From positions 16,071,001-16,135,000 of the forward strand of contig CM072875.1 of the NCBI GenBank assembly GCA_036937835.1: a stretch of DNA of 64,000 bases, given 5' to 3'. Position 1 is the first letter of the stretch; each line of letters starts with the position of its first letter. The notes under the pieces were generated by a model, which was not told where the DNA came from, did no database searches, and saw only the letters and a program-made list of their open reading frames with translations. Position numbers and translations under genes: made by a program. This stretch comes from Pampus argenteus (lineage: Eukaryota > Chordata > Actinopteri > Scombriformes > Stromateidae). Positions 59,172-64,000 of the stretch are shown one piece after another.

Positions 59172-62100
59172 TTACAAACTCACTAAAAGATGCCAAACTA
59201 AAAGGTTCATTTGGTCTTTAAATGGATCTCAATGACATTCTTGTCTAAACATACTGTATACATAAATTATTTAGCTCTCGGTAGGAAACGTTTTAATTGC
59301 ACATCATGTCACTGACTGCATTAAAGCAAGATAGAGAGCGCTCGAGACAAAAAAAAAAACTAAAATTGAATTAACGCTCATATACTGCAGCTTCGACATA
59401 CTAACTTGTATGGCAAAAATGAATTACTTAAATTGCTCAGATGATCCTGTTATCTATATAATTACTTAATTCGAGGACACTTCGAATGTTTATTATTTAT
59501 TTACCCAAAATAATCAGTTTCTTTTTTTTTTTTTTTTTTATATATCAACCTTGTGAAATGCAAGGTCAGTGAAAATTGAGAACAGTGAGGCATATTTACA
59601 GTTAATTGTACTGCTTCTTGTTGCCTTACAGTACTCCCATTTCCCTGAGCTATCACTGCCACGTACTGTACATTCCTCTGAATGATCTTAATTTGTGGTA
59701 AATATGCACTGGGGAGATGGAGGTCACATGCTGCGTTAGCCTGCTCAATGAGATATTGCCATTTTTCCTTCACCATCCGTTTTTTTTATTTTTTTTTTTC
59801 CTTTATTTTTCCACCCTTCATATGTATGACCTTTAAAACATTGCAGAATGGAGGGCAGCTTCTGTCGGGGTTTAATTATAAACTGACCCTGGGTCACGTC
59901 ATATCACCGCGGGCCCTCGCACATTATTCAAGGATTTTAGACCAATGACGCCCTGTTGCCAGGCTACGGGAAGCACACGGATGACAAAGCGAAGCTGCAA
60001 CACAAAAGAAAACGAGGAATACGTTAAAGCGGGCCGATATAATAAACACATAAACCTACATCCGCTAACAAAATCCACAGACTTTCTCAGCCTGTGGCTC
60101 AAAACAGAAGGCTTCACTACAAATATGAACTAATTCACTCTAATCCTCTTACAATCAAACCAATTCTGATCCTCTAATTTCAAAGACACAAAGATATTAA
60201 ATTAAATCCAATATAATCCGCTCTAGTAAACTTTCTGTAAACGAAACATCAGTTGTTGGGTTTTGATTAACACTTCATAGTTAAAGCAGAATTGTTTACG
60301 GGTATAAAAGAACCTTTTAACCTTAACTCTGCTTTGTGGAAGTAGTATTTAACTGAGATGAAATGTTTTAATTTCGGAAAGGATAAAAGAAAAGTCAGTG
60401 TCGGGATTACAGCTCCATGTACAACAACAACAACATACTCAAGCTTTAAAAAAAATGACTGAAAATATATGATATTCTCTTTATGCTCATATCGAGATTA
60501 TATTATATCACCATCACCTTTATTGTTTGAGATTTCTTTGGCCATGAATGTGTAACATTTTTCTCTGCACATTTTCCAAACATATTGAGACGAGAGCAGG
60601 CAGATGGTTTGCAAACTAATTTTTTCTCATGGCGACCTGATCACGTTCCAAGTCTCCAAACCTACTGGGACTAGTGCTCTAATTTCCTACATAGAGCTTA
60701 ATAACGTTAGATTCCTCAACAACCATTTACCAGGTGTAAAACTGTCTCGAAAACATAGGGGCGACTGACCTTAATGACACGCTTGTGAATTATTAATTGA
60801 ATCCCACTTGGTACATTTACATATCAAACTGCGAGGTATGATGAGAAGCAAGAAGTCAGGTTCATATTTTTTATTTTTTATTTTTTTGTATTGATTACCT
60901 TCAAAATTAAATTCCAAACCGATTATCTCACACTAAATGCTTCTTCCCCGCCGGGTAGTGATAACATAATATGAATGTTGGAGCTCTGCGAGTGGCGGAT
61001 TTAACAGAGAATGTTCCTGCTTCTCTCTCGTCAGCGCGAAAACACGGGAAATTTGGACAAGATTTCCTGCTGCCAACGGGGGAGTTGTGACATTTCATTT
61101 TAAAATAACCTTTAGTCAAATGGCCTTCAGTATCTCACAGCGGTGGCTCGGTCCTATTTGGCTTTTTTATATAGAGAGAGGGTATAATGAGGAAGGCTTA
61201 AGGAAGCACCTTAAAAAAAGCCACAAAGCATCAGTGGTATTGAGTAACTGCTCTCCATTTATAATAAAGGGGAAGCTGTGTGAATGAAAGGAAAAAGGTT
61301 GGGAACTAAGAATAGCAAAACGATTAATTTTTAACAAGTGAGAATTTATGTGTAAATGTGAGGCGTTTTTTTCTTTTTTTATTCAATGTGAAAAATGCCC
61401 ATTGGATTTGTTCACTTAGAGAAAACTATCCACAAATTTACACCAACGTTTTTACTGCATCATTAAACTAAGGAGGGAAGGCTTTTGGATCTGTTTTGTT
61501 GCTTGGCGAGATATCCCAAGAAAGATGGTTGCAGATTTGAACAGAAATTTGGTGGCAAGTTAATTAATCATCCAAGGAACAAGTGATCTGTTTTTTTGGT
61601 GTGTATCCAAATCCCGATGGGAAGAGTTAACTAAATTCTTCTCAAATCTTTATTCGCAGGAGGTTTGCAAAAAAAAAAAAGCATTAATAACTTTTTGAGT
61701 GATCCATTTAGGGCTACAACTCGCAATTATTTTTCATAATTAATCAACTAATTGTTTTGTCTGTAAAGATATTCATTATAATTTCTTGGAGCTAATTACC
61801 GGCCCATAATCCAAAGTTCACTGTCATGTGTGACACATGAAAGCTTCAATTCTTCACATTTTACAAGCTACAACCAGTAGATGTTTGTTGAAAATAAATT
61901 ACAAATAGATGCATATTAATAGTGTCAGTGGATTGATTCATGGATTATAACATATGTTAGTTTTTCCATTGCTAGCTGTTATATATCATATAGTAGAGCT
62001 ATTCTAGCCATTTTTATCGCTTCTTGATACAGTTTCAGGAAGTTACAGATATAAAATACCATTCATCTCATAGGGACCTTCTATGTAACTGTACACGCTG

Positions 62101-63154
62101 TTATTTTCTTCCTCATTAAAAACGAAACATTATTTTTTTCAAATAACCAATCCAGATGTGGCCTCACGCGTGTGCTCTCTAAATACGTTCTCTTACGTTA
62201 CCTCCAGCTACGCTTTCTGTTCATAGATAGCATCACATTACAGTAGGTCTAGTGCGCCGGTCATTGAGCGCTCCTCAAAAGTATTGGATCAGAAGGGGAA
62301 CACTCCCTCTGGAGCAGGAGCACATCAGTCCAAGACAGAGGCGATGTGCTCACCTGTCAGGGACTGACCTACGCTGTAAGAAGTAGTTTATGGTTCAGCA
62401 GACATATCTGAGATTAAACACTACAGTGGGTTGACTGTGTTTCCATGAGTGAAGGTGAAGCTCTCACACACACACCAACCTACAGTGTGCTGCCTTATTG
62501 CATATACGGGAGGTGGACACAGTGACACGAAGGCCAGCACAATGTAAAGTGGTTCAATACAATAGTCCTGCAATAATTACTTTCCGTTGAGACAGTGGCA
62601 GAGAGGTGTTGATTTAACACAGTAGCCTGTTCGATCACATAAGCTTCCCCCTGTCTCTCCCTCCTGTCTATACAGCGGTGACCAAACTGCAGTTTTTGTT
62701 TTTTATTTTTATTTTTTTTAGGTTTTATTTTGATGCTGAATAAAAATGGATGAATAGAGTTGTTGCTTGCGGTTAATATGGACAGACCTTGTGGGGTTTG
62801 GATTTATTTTAACAACAATGTTATCCGTTTTTTTGTGGTGGGGGGTCCAATCTTCGAAACACGACATGTCTTTTATAATAGATTTAGTCTCCAAACGCTC
62901 TGAGACGACGCTGATTGTCATAATAGTTTTTGTTATTGTGCTGTATAGGTCCTGTGAGTGTCTTTATGTGAACGCCTCTGCTGCGTTTTAGGCATATATT
63001 ATCAGCCCGTCATTGCAGAGTTTGTAATCAAGCTCCAAGCTCTGGACCAAATGAAGCTGACGAGCATTATAGTCCTATATAATTATGCATATGTGCAGTG
63101 CGTGAGCTGTTTATTTCATTATTTGCTTACTTTCAGCTCAGCACTTTGGTTTGG

Positions 63155-63187
63155 GTGTGTGTGTGTGTGTGTTTGTGTGTGTGTGTG
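63155..63187. repeat. (GT)n microsatellite
   Basis: GT run with one TTTG interruption, followed by GCATGCAT. Confidence 0.9.
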
Positions 63188-64000
63188 CATGCATACTCTT
63201 ATTTGCGTGCGTGTTTACCTCCAAGGCCATGTCATATCAACATCTTCAATGTTTCTGCTGAGTACAACACCTGTGAAATATGTGAAAACATGCAAAATAA
63301 TGTGATTGATGGGAAAAAGGTTGACAGTTTAGAATAAATGTAGGTTCAGCAGATACAGATGTGACATAATTCTCCTAAAGAGCAAAACAAAACCTTGTGT
63401 TTAGAAGCTGTTTATATGAGTTTCTTTTCTCATGCACTTTTCCTGTTCTTTTGTATTATAATTTTCTAGATGATCAGCAGCTTTTTTTTTTGTTTGTTTT
63501 TTTTACTTTAACTACAACTCACTACATCTTGGTCTTACCTTGATGATGTAAGCTGTTTTAGCCCTTTGTTAAAATGCAATAGAGACTTATGTCTTTTCTT
63601 CCAGTAACAATTCCACAAATTCCAAAAAGTGCGCAGGATCAATAACTTGAACGTGCCAAAAAAGACTCCTGCATGACATTTTGCTGGACGTAAAACACGG
63701 GAACCAACGTTGTGTTAATGAAGTGAGTGACTGTGCAGGATTCTCCAGTCATCATGCTGAAATTCTTGCAAGTACAGTTTTCGCAAGCGGGTCCCCATTT
63801 TGTTTGTATGATGCACATACAACAGGACATGCATGTCCACACCGGACAACACAAGCTGCAAGCAGGATTATAGTATTATACAGTCGCAGTGCCTGTTTGA
63901 CAGCAGCTACAAGCACGTATAGAGAATGTGTAGTACAGTAATGTCATATTTACTCTCATAAAACACATTTTAAAGAGTGTTTGCCATTTACTTTGTCCTC

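Larger units (their letters stand above)
56076..64000 (+). other. b4galt2 intron 3, last part in window
   Basis: No exon or recognisable element. Present are a 23-nt direct duplication (56115-56180), small TA, GT and TTTA runs and homopolymers. Some stretches (57500-57580, 59880-59990, 60950-61080) are less AT-rich and contain CpG but show no splice-bounded reading frame that I could support. Confidence 0.6.

Noticed and set aside
46871..64000. Search for the next b4galt2 exon (GEDTFNRAKL, DVD, GWGGED)
   Set aside because: I read for these strings and found none, so the exons are taken to lie to the right of the window; a translated alignment would confirm this.
1..64000. Prokaryotic features: CRISPR, operons, insertion sequences, phage genes
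   Set aside because: Gene structure, repeats and composition are vertebrate; no such features are present.

Overview
The window looks like vertebrate nuclear DNA, most probably from a ray-finned (percomorph-like) fish. It is AT-rich and gene-poor, has spliced exons with GT-AG borders, very many CA/GT and CT microsatellites, and dispersed repeats that I recognise from teleost genomes. There are no operons, CRISPR arrays, prophage or bacterial-type genes. Nearly all open frames of 60-170 codons are translated microsatellites or chance frames in introns.

The one gene I can identify is the 5' part of a beta-1,4-galactosyltransferase on the + strand, closest to B4GALT2. Three coding exons are visible: 7309-7657, 45518-45636 and 46754-46870. 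They join in phase into residues 1-195: cytoplasmic tail, signal-anchor, glycosylated stem and the start of the catalytic domain with the UDP-galactose-binding P-F-R-x-R motif. The DVD metal site, the GWGGED acceptor site and the C-terminus lie beyond position 64000. Intron 1 is about 37.9 kb, intron 2 is 1.1 kb, and intron 3 is longer than 17.1 kb. The 5' UTR probably runs at least from a splice acceptor near 6729. A second gene, not identified, enters on the - strand at the left edge (exon 1-109, perhaps exon 637-746), so the two genes are arranged head to head.

The introns hold decayed mobile elements: a 5'-truncated L2/CR1-like LINE at 24461-25800 (- strand, RT YADD box and 3' UTR visible); a second LINE fragment at 55673-56075 (- strand, endonuclease end and EN-RT linker); non-autonomous DNA-transposon-like elements at 18287-18869 and 53625-53803; a relic bounded by direct motif copies at 32561-33062; a possible element end at 10585; an old dispersed repeat at 54261-54453; and a LINE-tail-like fragment at 15395-15440. 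Perfect or near-perfect hairpins lie at 1381-1413, 5014-5046 and 12511-12543. A degenerate AT-rich satellite occurs in opposite orientations at 16738-16930 and 45735-45965.

I saw no convincing new biological system. The points most worth checking are the split of the usual 236-nt galactosyltransferase exon into 119 + 117 nt, the two in-frame start codons next to a 5-codon uORF, the unidentified divergent gene, the two LINE pieces, and an exactly duplicated 25-mer at 39085 and 40943.
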